The notes beneath the pieces were generated by a model. The model ran no database searches. It was not told the origin of the DNA and worked only from the letters and a program-made list of their open reading frames with translations. A program made the translations under genes and the position numbers. DNA of 64,000 nucleotides from Linyphia triangularis (lineage: Eukaryota; Arthropoda; Arachnida; Araneae; Linyphiidae): positions 9,887,401 through 9,951,400 of the forward strand of contig OZ021722.1 of the NCBI GenBank assembly GCA_963978545.1. The letters run 5' to 3'. Below are positions 36,403 through 48,200 of this stretch, in pieces. The number at the start of each line of letters is the position of its first letter. The first letter of the stretch is position 1.

Positions 36403-36540
36403 AAAAAAAAATTTCTCTACTTTTATGTTGATGCATCATATTATTGCTGATTGATGATTTTTTGGCTATCTTTTAATGCTTTGGCTTAGTGTAATTTAAT
36501 AAGGTTACATAAAAATAAAAAATAAATTCTCATTTAAATG

Positions 36541-36904
36541 CTGGGTTCCCACGTTCATTAAAAGTGCTTAAGATTTTTGAACTTGTTTTCAAGGCTTTGA
36601 AAGTAATTGAAAATGCTTAGAGGTCCTTAAAAGTCCTTAATTTTTGCGTATGTTGTGTGCCCAACTGCAAAATTTATAACAACTCAGATGCTATACTTAT
36701 CCGCACTGTATTGGAATTCTCTAACTTGTTTGTATTACACGTGCACCAACTTGCAATTTTTTTTTTGGTAGAATATACTTTTTTTAAAATTTATATATAT
36801 ATAGACATGATGCCTGAAAATAAATTTTCGAAGGTCTTTAAAAAACATTATTTAGGTCCTGAAAAGTCATTGATTTTCATTCTGTGATTTGAGTGGGAAC
36901 CCTG
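36541..36904 (+). mobile_element. Element H1 copy 7
   Basis: Starts CTGGGTTCCCACG (one change in the tip) and ends GTGGGAACCCTG. Flanks AAATG and TTCCT do not match. First dispersed repeat after the repeat-free stretch downstream of Nrx-IV. Confidence 0.82.
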
Positions 36905-38930
36905 TTCCTGTAGATGGCTTTCTAGTATGGAAACATATCAAATAATACAAAACAAATTTTAAATTAATAATTTTTCTAAAAAAAATTTATATTATTTAAG
37001 ATGAGGATAAAATCCAATACCTTATTTTGTCTATGATAAAAAAAGAAGTCTGAAAACAAAACCAGCTACTAAGATTTTTTGTGGCTATACTAACTCATTT
37101 ATTTAACCTTTTAAATGGCTACTTCAATGGGCCCGATGACATTTTCGCCATGGAGATTGACCGATAACCATTTTGAACGCTCTATGAAGTTCTCATCTGT
37201 TAAGTCCTAGCATGATCATATGATAGTTGATAGGTCACATTCTTTCATGTTTTTGCAATCTGCAACTTGAGCTCTACTCGCAAAAAATAACAAAATATCT
37301 ACCTCTGCAAAAAATTCTTTGAATTTGTACAATTCTTTGAATTTATAATCTGATCGCAGTTTAAAATTACGAGGAGTCTTTCCTGATAAGCGCTTAGTTG
37401 CTGATGGAATCCTTTACACTTTCAAACACTTCAAATATGAACAATTTGGTTTCATTTTATTCAGTATTTTACATATTAGTAATAGTTTGCTGATTTGAGT
37501 AATTGTTATTTTCTTCAAACTATGGCTTAAAAATAATTGTGAGGAAGAAAATATTTTTTTTAAAATTCTTATGAGGGACGAAATATTGCCCGGGAGGTTA
37601 GGTAAATGACACAGAACCTCCGAATCTGATATTTCAAATGGAGTTTTTTAATTCGGGAAGTGGATATTTCTATATAAAAAAATATTATTATTACTTTGAT
37701 ATTGTTCTTGACGTCATATTTTTTCTTTTTGAACTCGGGCGTTTTTAATTTCTGGGCTATAATAGAATCGTAAATTCAGGGAAAGCTATTGGAAAGAATA
37801 ATTTCATAATTTGTCCCTGTATTTTATTGCCATCATACTTTGCTATGCCTTTAAAATATTACGACTTTTCTTAAAGGTGTGCTGCTCCAAGACATCATCC
37901 AGAGCAGGGTCTGGATTTTTGAAAGCAGTCGAATTCAAAGGGTGTATGTTTTCTGAAGAGTGTTTTCAAAGGAAAACTGAGCTGCATGTCCATTCCGAAT
38001 GGGAGTAAACCCGGAAAACTCGTTATGCTTCCTAAAATTTGAATGGAGACTATCTGTTGCAATTATCACAGTTTCATCACTTTGAAACAAGTTTGATCTC
38101 AAGACCTCTTGCATACCAAGGAGAGTATTCTGCATATGCGTCCTTTTATTTGACATTTAGCACATTTCTTACCCATATTTTTTATTTACTAAGCTCCCTG
38201 ACTTCAAGCAGGCCATTTGGCTTTTTGCACCAATTTAGTATAGAATATGAAAACACACCACTTAGTGTTATTTGTAAAATTATTACAAATAACATGCCCT
38301 ATGAAAAGTAAGCAGATTATTGCAACTTAATACTAAGAAGTTTGAATTATTAAGAAGTTGACGTGTAAATATCGCCTAGCCTATTTGGCTCCTTTTCGTT
38401 CAACAATAAAGTTCCACATTTGCAACTTTTTTTTTTTACCGCGCAACAGCGATTTTATGGTCCATTTTTGTAATCGATATTTTAATTACCATTCAAATGG
38501 TATGAAAATCGAACAATTTTAATTTTTTTACTAAAATACGCAATTTATTGAAAATGTAACTATTTTTTGTAGAGATACGTATGATTTAGCAGATTTTGTA
38601 TACGGATTTTTTCGCAAAGTTCTCCTTAGTGAAAATATTCTCCTTGCAAAAAAAAAAAAAAATGCTTATGGAATTTTTGTGATGGAATTGCAAAAAAAAG
38701 AGAGAATTATTTTAATTTGTGTACTGTGTTGCCTTGTAGAAAAATATTAAAACGTTGTGGCGTGATAATATATTACTGCTGTTAAGTTAAAGAACAGTGA
38801 TATTACTTAGAATTTCTTTCATGAGGGATATAGGATTACAAATAATAGCTTATTTTATTCTTCTCCAGAGAGTTCTTTAATTCATAAAACAGACACAACA
38901 TATATTGTAAATAAGTGACAAGGCAACTAC
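36905..38930. other. Intergenic stretch without a recognised gene
   Basis: AT-rich and no credible exon. A segment at about 37615-37830 (CACAGAACCTCCGAAT ... TTATTGCCATC) may be a badly decayed H2 copy, but I would not call it. Confidence 0.5.
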
Positions 38931-38932
38931 AG

Positions 38933-39419
38933 TCAAGCCCATTTAATGCGAAATCGCTTAACACCGTTTAACGTGAAGTAAAAGCAGTTCCCCGTATGAT
39001 GAGGCTTAAGTTTAATGTTCGTTTAACGCGAAATTTCATGTAATTAAATCTCGCTTAAGACGAAAAGACCTTGCAACGTTTCCTAATCCTGTATGACAAA
39101 GCTTCATGCGCTTTAAATAATTTAGAAGAGGTAAAATTTAAAAGCAAAAATCAGTAACAGACTTCTTTAGATAATAAGTAACTGGTAAATATATTTACTT
39201 TTTTTCTTAATATATATCCTGTTAAACTATTGTATTAAAAATACAAGCCCTGTAGTGTAAATATTATTTTTAAAAAAGCAGTATTAAATGCATACATATC
39301 TAGTAATTTAAATCTGCATTAATTAGATGAAATTTTTTTTAGAACGTTAACACGGCATTCGGTTGATGTGAAAAATTTCGACGGCCCCATCTCAAGTTTG
39401 CTTTAGCTGGTTTTTGTCT
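38933..39419. repeat. Possible pogo/Tigger-like MITE
   Basis: Starts TA|CAGTCAAGCCCATTTAATGCG with repeated TTAACGCGAA-like motifs, as in Tigger/pogo termini, and ends near TTTTTGTCTG|TA. The two ends pair only weakly, so the right boundary is uncertain. Confidence 0.35.
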
Positions 39420-39449
39420 GTATAAAATTGTTGTAGTGATTATGGTATG

Positions 39450-39622
39450 GTTGGTTGTATTCAGATTATCTGGCGCCGTCAGCAACACGAGGGCTATAAT
39501 GCGCCGAAACATTCGTCATTAGACAAGCCAATATACATTTACAAACACCCCACGGGACTCGAACCCGCAACCTCGCCGCGGTCTAGAAGCTAGCACGCTA
39601 ACCACTATACCGTTTGATCGGC
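39450..39622 (-). mobile_element. SINE-A copy 2, full length
   Basis: Reverse-oriented SINE with the complete tRNA-like head (A box TAGTGGTTAGCGTG, B box GGTTCGAGTCCC) and an AACCAACC tail. Perfect 12-bp duplication GATTATGGTATG (39438-39449, 39623-39634). Confidence 0.9.
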
Positions 39623-40007
39623 GATTATGGTATGAATGATCTAGAAAGGAATTTTGAATGCAGAAAAATTGTAATTAAAGTTGCATTTAAGTGCAAGCAG
39701 AATCAATAAGGGTTGCCAATTTTTCGTGGAGAAAATCCCCGACCGAGTTGGGGGCGGGGGTTCAATTGAAGAACCTATTTAGATCCGGTACAGCGGTCCT
39801 ATTGGTATTTATGTCAGAGGCCAAAGGAAGGTGGTGGAACCGGGGGAAGGTAATTGGTCACGTGGTGCTAAGGTAAGAGTCAGGGAGTGTGTTGCAAGGT
39901 GGGCGGGAAGCATTAGCCAATGGGGTAGGCCGAGCTTCAGTGGCGTGACGATGTTGGTTAGGGACCTACCACACATTTTCTTTTCATATCACCCATTTTT
40001 ACTTTTT

Positions 40008-40715
40008 ATTACCCATACGTTTACATAGGGTAATGAAAGTATAGTACTTGGTATAAAAAAAAAAAAACGATTTTTGATTTTTTTTTGCATTTCTCCACGT
40101 TTTGGAACATCCTGATTTAAAAAAAAAAGTGGTCTAGCAAAAATGTCTATGTGTGTACGTGATCAGCATAACTTCCGAAAAAATTTACCTAATATTCAAA
40201 TTTGGTATGCAGGTTAGTGGTGGCCATTGGATTTACCATTATGGTTTTCGTTAGAATCGCGAAAGGTTGAAATCATGAAAAATCATGTTTTTCAGCAAAT
40301 TTCTAAAAAACAGCTCTAACAATTATGATTAAAATCTGTGTGCTAATGTCTCTTAAGGTGTTCTAATCATCCCCACCTCCAGAATTTCCTTAGAAATACG
40401 TTAATAGCGTAAAAAGTTGAAAAACAAGTACCTTTCACACAGAGCTCTCTGACCTTGAATATAGCCTATTAACGAATGATTTTTTTGTTCTGTTTCACTC
40501 AGAAGAAAGGACAATGTAATATCTATCGAATAACATAGCCAATTTATTTATTTTTACACATGTAAAAACTATTGCCTGAAATAACGCCCAACTGTCTTTT
40601 TTTTTTTAAATGAGTGAAAATATGAAAACTGTAAATAACATCATATCAAATATTAATGAAATGACCAATATTATAGGGTAATTGAAAGTTGTGCGATGTT
40701 CCACACCCCTAGTTA
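40008..40715 (+). repeat. Family R copy 2
   Basis: Starts TTACCCATACGTTTACATAG. Carries CATTTCTCCACGTTTTGGAA, GTGATCAGCATAACTTCCG, GTTCTAATCATCCCC and GAAGAAAGGACAATGTAA, and ends at about GGGTAATTGAAAGTTGTGCG. The fullest plus-strand copy. Confidence 0.7.
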
Positions 40716-40818
40716 CTTTTATTTATTTTTATTTTTTTCAAATTGAGGTTTGCACGAAGAGTTACGTTTTTCTTCGCAATTTGGCTAAATAGGAAATTAA
40801 TGAAATAGTGAAAATCAC

Positions 40819-41646
40819 TCTATATATAAGGCAAAGCCCTCACTCATTCACTGACTCACTCATCACTAATTCTCCCACTTCCCACATAGTCACAACTCTG
40901 AAAATCGATACAAATATCAACAAGGTAAAAACAGAAAAAGTAAGCTATTCCGATTGCGATTAACCCATTTTAAGGGGTCGAAAAGGGTTAAATCTTCCAA
41001 ACGAGGGATATTCGAATGTCGCACTTCCCATTTGGTCAGAACTCTGAAAATTGGTGCATATATTAACAATGGTAAACATAGAAAAAGTAAGCTATTCCGA
41101 TCTCGATTAACCCACTTTAAGGGGTCGAAAATGGGTTAAATGTTCCAAACGAGGAATATCAGGAAGTTCCTCTTCCAATGTAGTCATAATTCTGATATTT
41201 GGTGCAAATGTAAAAAGGGCAAATGTAAAAAAAAAGTTATTCCAATATTGATTAATGAATTTTTAAGGGATGAAAAGTCGACTCAACATTGAAACTATAC
41301 GATGATTATTTTAATGTCTCAATTCCAATACAGCTACTACTTCTAAATTTAGAACAAAGAGCAAACATAAACACAATAAACTATTGCAATCTCGATTACG
41401 TAATTAAAAAGGGTCCGAAGGGAATTAAACGTTCTAAACGAGGAATATTCAAATGTCTCTTTCCAATATACTATTCACAATTATACATTTTTTTAGATTG
41501 TCAACAAAGGAAAGTTCCTATTTTGATAAATCAATTTGTCGGGATCGAAATGGGTGCAAACGTCTGAAGTGTAGAATATATGAATGTCTTTTGATCGCTA
41601 AAATGCTAATGGAAAAATTCTTAGCGCAGCACGGGTATTCAGCTAG
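40819..41646 (+). mobile_element. Helitron-like non-autonomous element with internal tandem repeats
   Basis: Starts TCTATATATAAGGCAAAGCC followed by CACTCATTCACTGACTCACT, and ends ACGGGTATTCAGCTAG just before T. A TC start and CTAG|T end are Helitron hallmarks. The interior holds five degenerate units of about 140-147 bp (anchors near 40949, 41095, 41241, 41384 and 41521) around CGATTAACCCA and AGGGGTCGAAA. No Rep/helicase. Confidence 0.5.
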
Positions 41647-42268
41647 TATGTCAATAAATAACAGTCTGCGGTTATTGGTAAACGTCCGTTTTTCAATCAA
41701 TAAGGCCTTTGAAGAGCATACAAGCAACTTTTTTTTTGTAATTATTAGGAACCATTATGTTATTAAAAACACACACTCGATGAATATTCGTCTAAAAATA
41801 TTTATCAATTTGACCAGCACTCGCATTTTCTGTTATTTTAGAAAAAGCTAATTCTTCGTTCTTCTTTTATTGCCACTTTCTTGCAGTTTTTGTTTATAGA
41901 ATGACGCATAAATAGTAAAAAGGCTCCACTCTACTGCGCATGATCAAAATTCAAACCATAAACTAAAAATTTAATCATTCAAACTAACGATTTGCAAGAA
42001 ATTGAACTATGTGATTTCATCGCCTTAGCCCGCCAACTATAGAAACTATATTCATTAAAGAACCATTTTTTCTACTTCAGATAAGACATATTTACTCTAT
42101 TGGGATTCATAAGAAATAAAAGAATTCGTTGGCTATGTACTGGTTTGAAGTTCGCCAACATATATTTCTACTGCTTTATTGTTTGCGAAGGTGACAATGA
42201 AACCTGCCTGTGATTTTGTTGTGATAGATGGATCTTACTTTGAAGAAAACTATTGTCCTAACCTGGCG

Positions 42269-42449
42269 GCCGACCAAACGGTATAGTGGTTAGCGTGATA
42301 GCTTCTAGACCGAGAGGTTGCAGATTCGAGTCCCGTGTTAGGCATGCGTGTTTGTAAATGTATGTTGGCTTGTCTAATGACGAATGTTTCGGCGCATTAT
42401 AGCCCTCGTGTTGCTGACGGCGCCAGATAATCTGAATACAACCAACAAT
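42269..42449 (+). mobile_element. SINE-A copy 3, full length
   Basis: Starts GCCGACCAAACGGTATAGTG, has A and B boxes, and a short AACCAAC tail. Perfect 11-bp duplication CTAACCTGGCG (42258-42268, 42450-42460). Confidence 0.9.
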
Positions 42450-42460
42450 CTAACCTGGCG

Positions 42461-43895
42461 TGAAAATCGCTTTGAAGGGAATCGCTGTTGGGTCCTCGCT
42501 TCTGAGTTGCTCTTCTTGCTCTGAGATTATTACTTGTCCAGTGAAGATCAAACAGAATTCCGCTGTGGTTCTCTTGCAGAGGCTAAACATAACTCTCCCA
42601 TGTAGCGAAACAGAGATCTATCTTTGACAACGCGACGATCGGGAATTGTTAATGGTGTGAATTCTTTGGGAGATAAAAAGAATTTGAAAATGTTTGTTTG
42701 GAGTTTCTACTTACCTGAGGTAAGTGTCATTATTTGGAAATTCCAAATTTTCTTGAATGTTAAAGAGTAAAGCAATAATGAGTGTATATTGTATATGCAT
42801 CTGATTGAAGAAGTTTTTACACAAAGAGTATTTGTGTTACTTTCCAGTGATGGTTGTTGGGTTACATTGTCTAGCGCAAAAGTTTCTCAAGGTGTACAAT
42901 TTACATTAGATGATTCAATTAGATGTCTTCAATTATTTTAAGATATGTGTGAAAAGGTAGATAAGTTTAAATTTAAAAACTTGTTATGATATGCGAGGGA
43001 AAATAATAAATCACAAGATTGAATTGAATAATCAGGAAACTGAAATCAATAACGCAATAAACGTGGTGCTGTTTCATAATTCTTGAAGAGGTGTACAAAT
43101 TTAGTTACTTCAATGAATGCAGATCCAAAGACCTCGCATTATTATCAAAAGAAGGGGCCTTCTAGAGTTTTAATTTCTATCCACTAGCATTGCTATTTGA
43201 TTAGCAAACCAGTGAGCTGTTCTACTCTCAGTAACTGATCCAAACCGGTTGACTTGTGGTTTCCCCCTCACCAGTTGAAAAGTCTCACAATACGAGTGCT
43301 TTGTAATAACTTCTGTTTTGCATCCTACAAAGCAAAAAACTGAACTTGGTTCTCAACACTGAATTAGAACCCCAAAAGGATCAACGGGCAAGCTCATTTT
43401 CTGGTTTAACTATTATTATCAATAGAGGGTTAGGTTTAACCTACAACTCCTTGGTGACATTGGTTTAACTTCCCTTTTTACGGACACATTCTTTTGACTT
43501 CATGCAGGGAAAAGAGCCCTCTTGACCCTTGACTTGGGGCACGAATCAATATCAACAAAACAGCAGGGGGAGTTTTGTAATACCATGTAAAGGAGAGAGA
43601 GAGGGGGGGGGGAGGGTGAAGAAAGATAGGGTAGCGAGGGGGGAGGAAGGTTCGGTGAGTAAGGATAGGGAGGGGGAAATATCTCTTCTTTCCAGACTGA
43701 CAAAAAGTAAAATTCATCGCATTTCTTTCAACACTCACCCTTCGTTTCATTCATGAGTAATTTCTTCCCACTTCATGCGTATATCTCATCCAACTTCTAT
43801 ATTTTTGTAACTTTCGTCTGTTTCAACTTCAAACGTACGTTTCATTTTCGAATGTAAATTCTTTTAACTTTGTTTTTTGTTTTTGAAATTCCAAT

Positions 43896-43926
<31 letters not shown>

Positions 43927-44140
43927 CATCTTTCAAATGCGATTTCAAACACATTGCTGTTTTCGAACTTAGATTGTGTGTTACTGATTTAAATCGTTCA
44001 GATTCCGTGACCTAATCATTTAAATTGCAAAACAAAATTAATTTTAAATTCCCCTCATATTTTATTGGTCCGAAATCATTTGACACCCTATTTTGTTGAC
44101 AAATACCATTTTAGAATATCAAAATTCGAATTAAAACAAA
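42461..44140. other. Intergenic stretch with simple-sequence tracts
   Basis: No gene recognised. Contains a purine-rich tract (about 43590-43680, runs of G and GA) and a T run of about 27 nt near 43900-43926. Reading frames over the purine tract are low-complexity artefacts. Confidence 0.55.
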
Positions 44141-44578
44141 CTTGTGGCATGTTTATAGTCAGCGTCAAGGTCAACAGATGGCGCCAATAGAAGAACTTCC
44201 AGGACGTGCAATTTACAGATTTAGTGTTCATATTTTCATTACTTTAAAAAATGGCCAGTTTAGCAGTATTTTTGACGTTAATATTACATTAGAGGAACAA
44301 AAAAAATGTAAATCAACGCAATATTTTTCGATAAATATTACATTATCCTTTCTTGAAAGTGTAAAAGAGAAAGAATATTCGTTGATGGACGATATTCAAG
44401 GGCAGGGAGCTCCAAAAATACATAATTTTTCCTCCCTTTTACGCCGTTATTGCATTTCTACGGAACTTTAGGAGGTGGGGATATTTAGAGCACCTTAAGA
44501 GGCATTAGCACAGATTTTAATCAAAATCGTTAGAGCCGTTTTTTAGTAAGCATTGAAATACACGATTTTTTCAATTGC

Positions 44579-44773
44579 TGTTATATATTCCTGGTCTGGT
44601 AACATTATTTGTAAAGAAATTGACGATGGAGACAGACATGCTGCAAGTTACATGTTTATTGAGAATCTTGAATTCAAGTTGTTGTTGTTGTTGCCAGATG
44701 GCCTTAGTAAATATTTCTTTAAAATTATTGATGCCAGATACAAAACATTATTAATAAACAGACATATCAAACA
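44579..44773 (-). repeat. 3' LTR of the Mag-like element (195 bp)
   Basis: Reads TGTTTGATATGTCTG ... TAACA on the minus strand. Contains a GTT-repeat block and CAATAAAC (polyadenylation signal). Confidence 0.9.
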
Positions 44774-44879
44774 CTCTCCTCCTAAAAAAAATCAGAGTTA
44801 CAGAATAACATTGTATAGTTATTAACTACATAATCATACAAAAATTATAAAAGTAATGACTTGTTAAGTTCTTAAGAGT

Positions 44880-45263
44880 TTATAAATTCAGTCTTTTAGG
44901 TGGTTTTATGTTTCGCTTTGGTCGAGTTCTCACCAGGGGGCTTGAATTTAAAGCTGGGGAACACTCAACAGTCTTAGCAGGGGTAAGCGGTGTTTGAACA
45001 TCTGCTTCACACTCAGGTTTTTCTTGGTTTAACTTAACGCTTGGTACAGGTTGAGAAGTCGAAGAATTGTCAGCAATTGTTGTAAGTGGAGCTGAACCAA
45101 TGGGAGAGCTTATTGGAATTGGTACTTCACTAATTGGTATTTCCAATGTGTCACTTGGTACTCGTTTTCTTAAATGATCAGCATGAACAAATCGTACTTG
45201 ATTATGAACTTTAGCAAGATAGGTGTTCACACTAACAATTTTTATGATTTCACCCGGAAACCA
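44880..45263 (-). pseudogene. C-terminal part of the same polyprotein beyond the in-frame stop
   Basis: In the same reading frame as the preceding polyprotein (offset 384 nt, divisible by 3). Encodes an integrase C-terminal barrel-like stretch (TYLAKV, FVHADHLRK) and a Ser/Pro/Thr-rich tail ending KRLNL. One nonsense change separates the two parts, so this copy probably makes a truncated integrase unless the stop is read through. Confidence 0.8.
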
Positions 45264-48200
45264 TTAAATTTCCATATTACGAGTAGAACGAACCCATACT
45301 TTTTCATATAAATCAAAATATCTCGAAGCATATTCTTGAGAATGAGACTCTTGAGATTCTCTATACTTTTTCTCTCGAGTAAGGTGATCACTTCGGAGCT
45401 GTGTGAGCTTTGTTTGAGGTGTAAACTTGAATAACAGTTCAGCAGGAGTCTTCAGAGTGACAGAAGATGGCGTATTTCTATAAGCAAATAGAGCACTATC
45501 TAGCCTATGTTGGAAACTATCATACTGTCGATTGCAGAATTTGTGTTTCTTTAACATGTTTTTAACAATATTGACCGATTTTTCTGCTGCTCCGTTTGAA
45601 TTTGGGTGATATGGTGGTGAATTTTTAACCTCAATTCCATTAGATTTGAAAAATCTCAGAAATTCTTCTGATTTGAATTGGGCAGCATTGTCAGAAACTA
45701 CTTGAGTTGGTAGTCCAAAGATTGAAAACAATGTTCTGAGTTTTGAAATAGTGGATTTTGAAGTTGTGCTCTTGACAAGCGATACATCAATCCACTTGGA
45801 GTAGGAATCTTTCACTATCAAAAGATTTTGATTTTCCAACTCAGCATAATCAATATGTATTCGATCAAAAGGCTTACCAGTCAATGGCCAATTATTTGAC
45901 AGTACCTTAATTGCGTTTGGTCTTGTTATTTGACATGGAACACATTTGTTTACAAAATTTTCGATTTCTCTGTCCATTTTAGGAAACCAAAAATAACTGC
46001 GAGCAAGATACTTCATACGTACAATTCCAGGATGTTCAACATGCAAAAGTTGAAGTACTTTGTTTTGCAAACTCTTAGGAATTACTAATCTGTTGGCTCT
46101 TAACAAACAATTATTCTCTAAGCTTAATTCGTTACGAACCTTAAAAAATTCGTTTAAATGATCTGGTACTTTATGTGGCCAACCAAATCTTGTGAATGTG
46201 ATTGCCTGACTTACTTCATTATCGATTGCACTCTCTTTTTCAATCTCTTTGTTTGTTAAGTCCTCAAAGTCAGAGAAATAATAAACAAATTGTTCAGCAA
46301 GTTGATCTACAGGTTCACAGTCTTTAGAAGGAAGTCTAGACATAGCATCAGCAAGCAAAAGATCTGAACCCTTTTTGTATTTCATAACATAATCATAGTT
46401 AGACAATATTAAAGACCATCTTTGCATTCTAGAATTTGCCATTTCAGGTACAGGTTTGTCATGACCCAATAGTGTTAACAATGGTTTTGCATCAGTTTCA
46501 ATTATAAACTTTTGACCTTGTAAATATTTATTGAAACGTTTAATGCCAAAAATAATAGCTAGAGCTTCTTTATGAACTTGAGCATAGTTTCGCTCAGCCT
46601 TAGAAAGAGTTTTGGATGCAAAGAAAATTGGTCTCAAAACACCAGGAGAAAGTTCATGACACAAGACTGCTCCTAGTCCATAATCTGAAGCATCACATTG
46701 TAACATAATGGGTTTTGACATGTCATAGTGCACAAGTACATTATATTCATTTAACCAAGTTTTACTTTCTTCAAATACCTTAATACATTTTTCATCAAAT
46801 TCCCATTTAACACTCTTTTCTAATAATCTATACAAAGGTTTTAACTTAGTAGACAAATTGGGAATAAAATGTTGATAATATGAAAGCAAACCTAAATAAC
46901 TTTTCAACTCAGTCATATTACTAGGCAGTGGAGCATTTACAATATCATTGCACTTATCTTTGACAGGATGTATACCTTCAGAATCTTTTACATGACCCAA
47001 CATTTGAATTTTCTCTTTAAAAAATTCACATTTAGAAATGTTTATTTTTACATTGAACATATTAAGTTTCTGTAAAACCATGAGAGTTCTTTGTATGCAT
47101 TCTTTCTTTGTGGCAGCACGCACAAACAAATCGTCAATATAACAGTCAGTAAAAGGAAATTCTTTCAGTATACTATCCATTTTTTGTTGAAATAGAAATG
47201 ATGCTGATTTTATGCCAAAAGGTAATTTGGTATATCGTAGCAAACCTTTAGGAGTATTAAGAGTTAACAATTCTTGAGATTCAGAACCTATAGGCAGTTG
47301 ATGAAAGGCCATAGAAAGGTCAATTTTAGATAAATACCTCCCGGAACCCACATTAGTAAAAATATCTTCCTGTGACGGAAGAGGGTAAAATTGTGTTTCA
47401 CAAAATTTGTTTACTGTTACTGAAAAATCCCCACATATTCTTACAGTCTTTTTACCTTCACTATCAATTTTAGGTACAGCTACTATAGGGGTTGCCCATT
47501 TTGAATGAGTAACAGGTTTTAGCACACCCTTCTGAATCAATACCTCTAACTCATCAACTAATTGTCGAACAGCATAAGGGATTGATCTAGATTTACAGAA
47601 TATAGGAACAGTATCATTCTTCATAGCAATATTTACTGGATCCCCCAAAATACCAATACAATTATTTAAATCAAAACAATTGGGAAAATTTGTTTTACAA
47701 TACTCAATTATATTAGTATCATCAGTAAGAACAGGTAGTATAGTGTTTGGAGAGCTGCACACATTATTTAATTTTTCAAATTTACCTGTCTTAATGTCTA
47801 CATTAAGCTGTTCGATCCAAGAACGACCCATTAAGGTAGGTCTATTTTGAGTCTTAATGACAACAAGTGGCAGTGAGATTTTCTCGTTACCACGTTTCAC
47901 AGGAACCATGAATCGTCCCACTACCTCCAACAGTTCACCAGAATAGGAACGCAATGTAGGAGCTTCTAGCGATTCCAGACGACCCAAATGCAACTTTTTG
48001 AACTTGTTTAAAGACATAATGGAATGAGCACTTCCAGAGTCAATTTGCATTTGAACAGAAGAATTACCAATATCAACGTTTATGGAAGGGGCATCTTTAA
48101 AATCAGAAACTGTGTTGATGCTGAACTCGCCAAGAGAGGTGTTGACATCTTCCAGGTTTTCTTTCACAAAATTTGTTGTCGAGGATCTGCAGATAGAAGA

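Noticed and set aside
38933..39419. Clear assignment to Tigger/pogo
   Set aside because: The left end fits, but the right end pairs too weakly to fix the element; kept only as a low-confidence feature.
40819..41646. Regularly spaced repeats of about 145 bp, considered as a CRISPR-like array
   Set aside because: Units are long, degenerate and contiguous with no short repeat/unique spacer pattern, in a eukaryotic context.
43478..43756. Overlapping open frames on both strands
   Set aside because: They are produced by a purine-rich G/GA tract; the proteins are Pro/Ser or Gly/Glu low complexity.
44142..44471. 109-codon plus-strand frame
   Set aside because: Lies inside reverse-oriented family R; the equivalent stretch at 51.9-52.2 kb is not open, so it is not a conserved protein.
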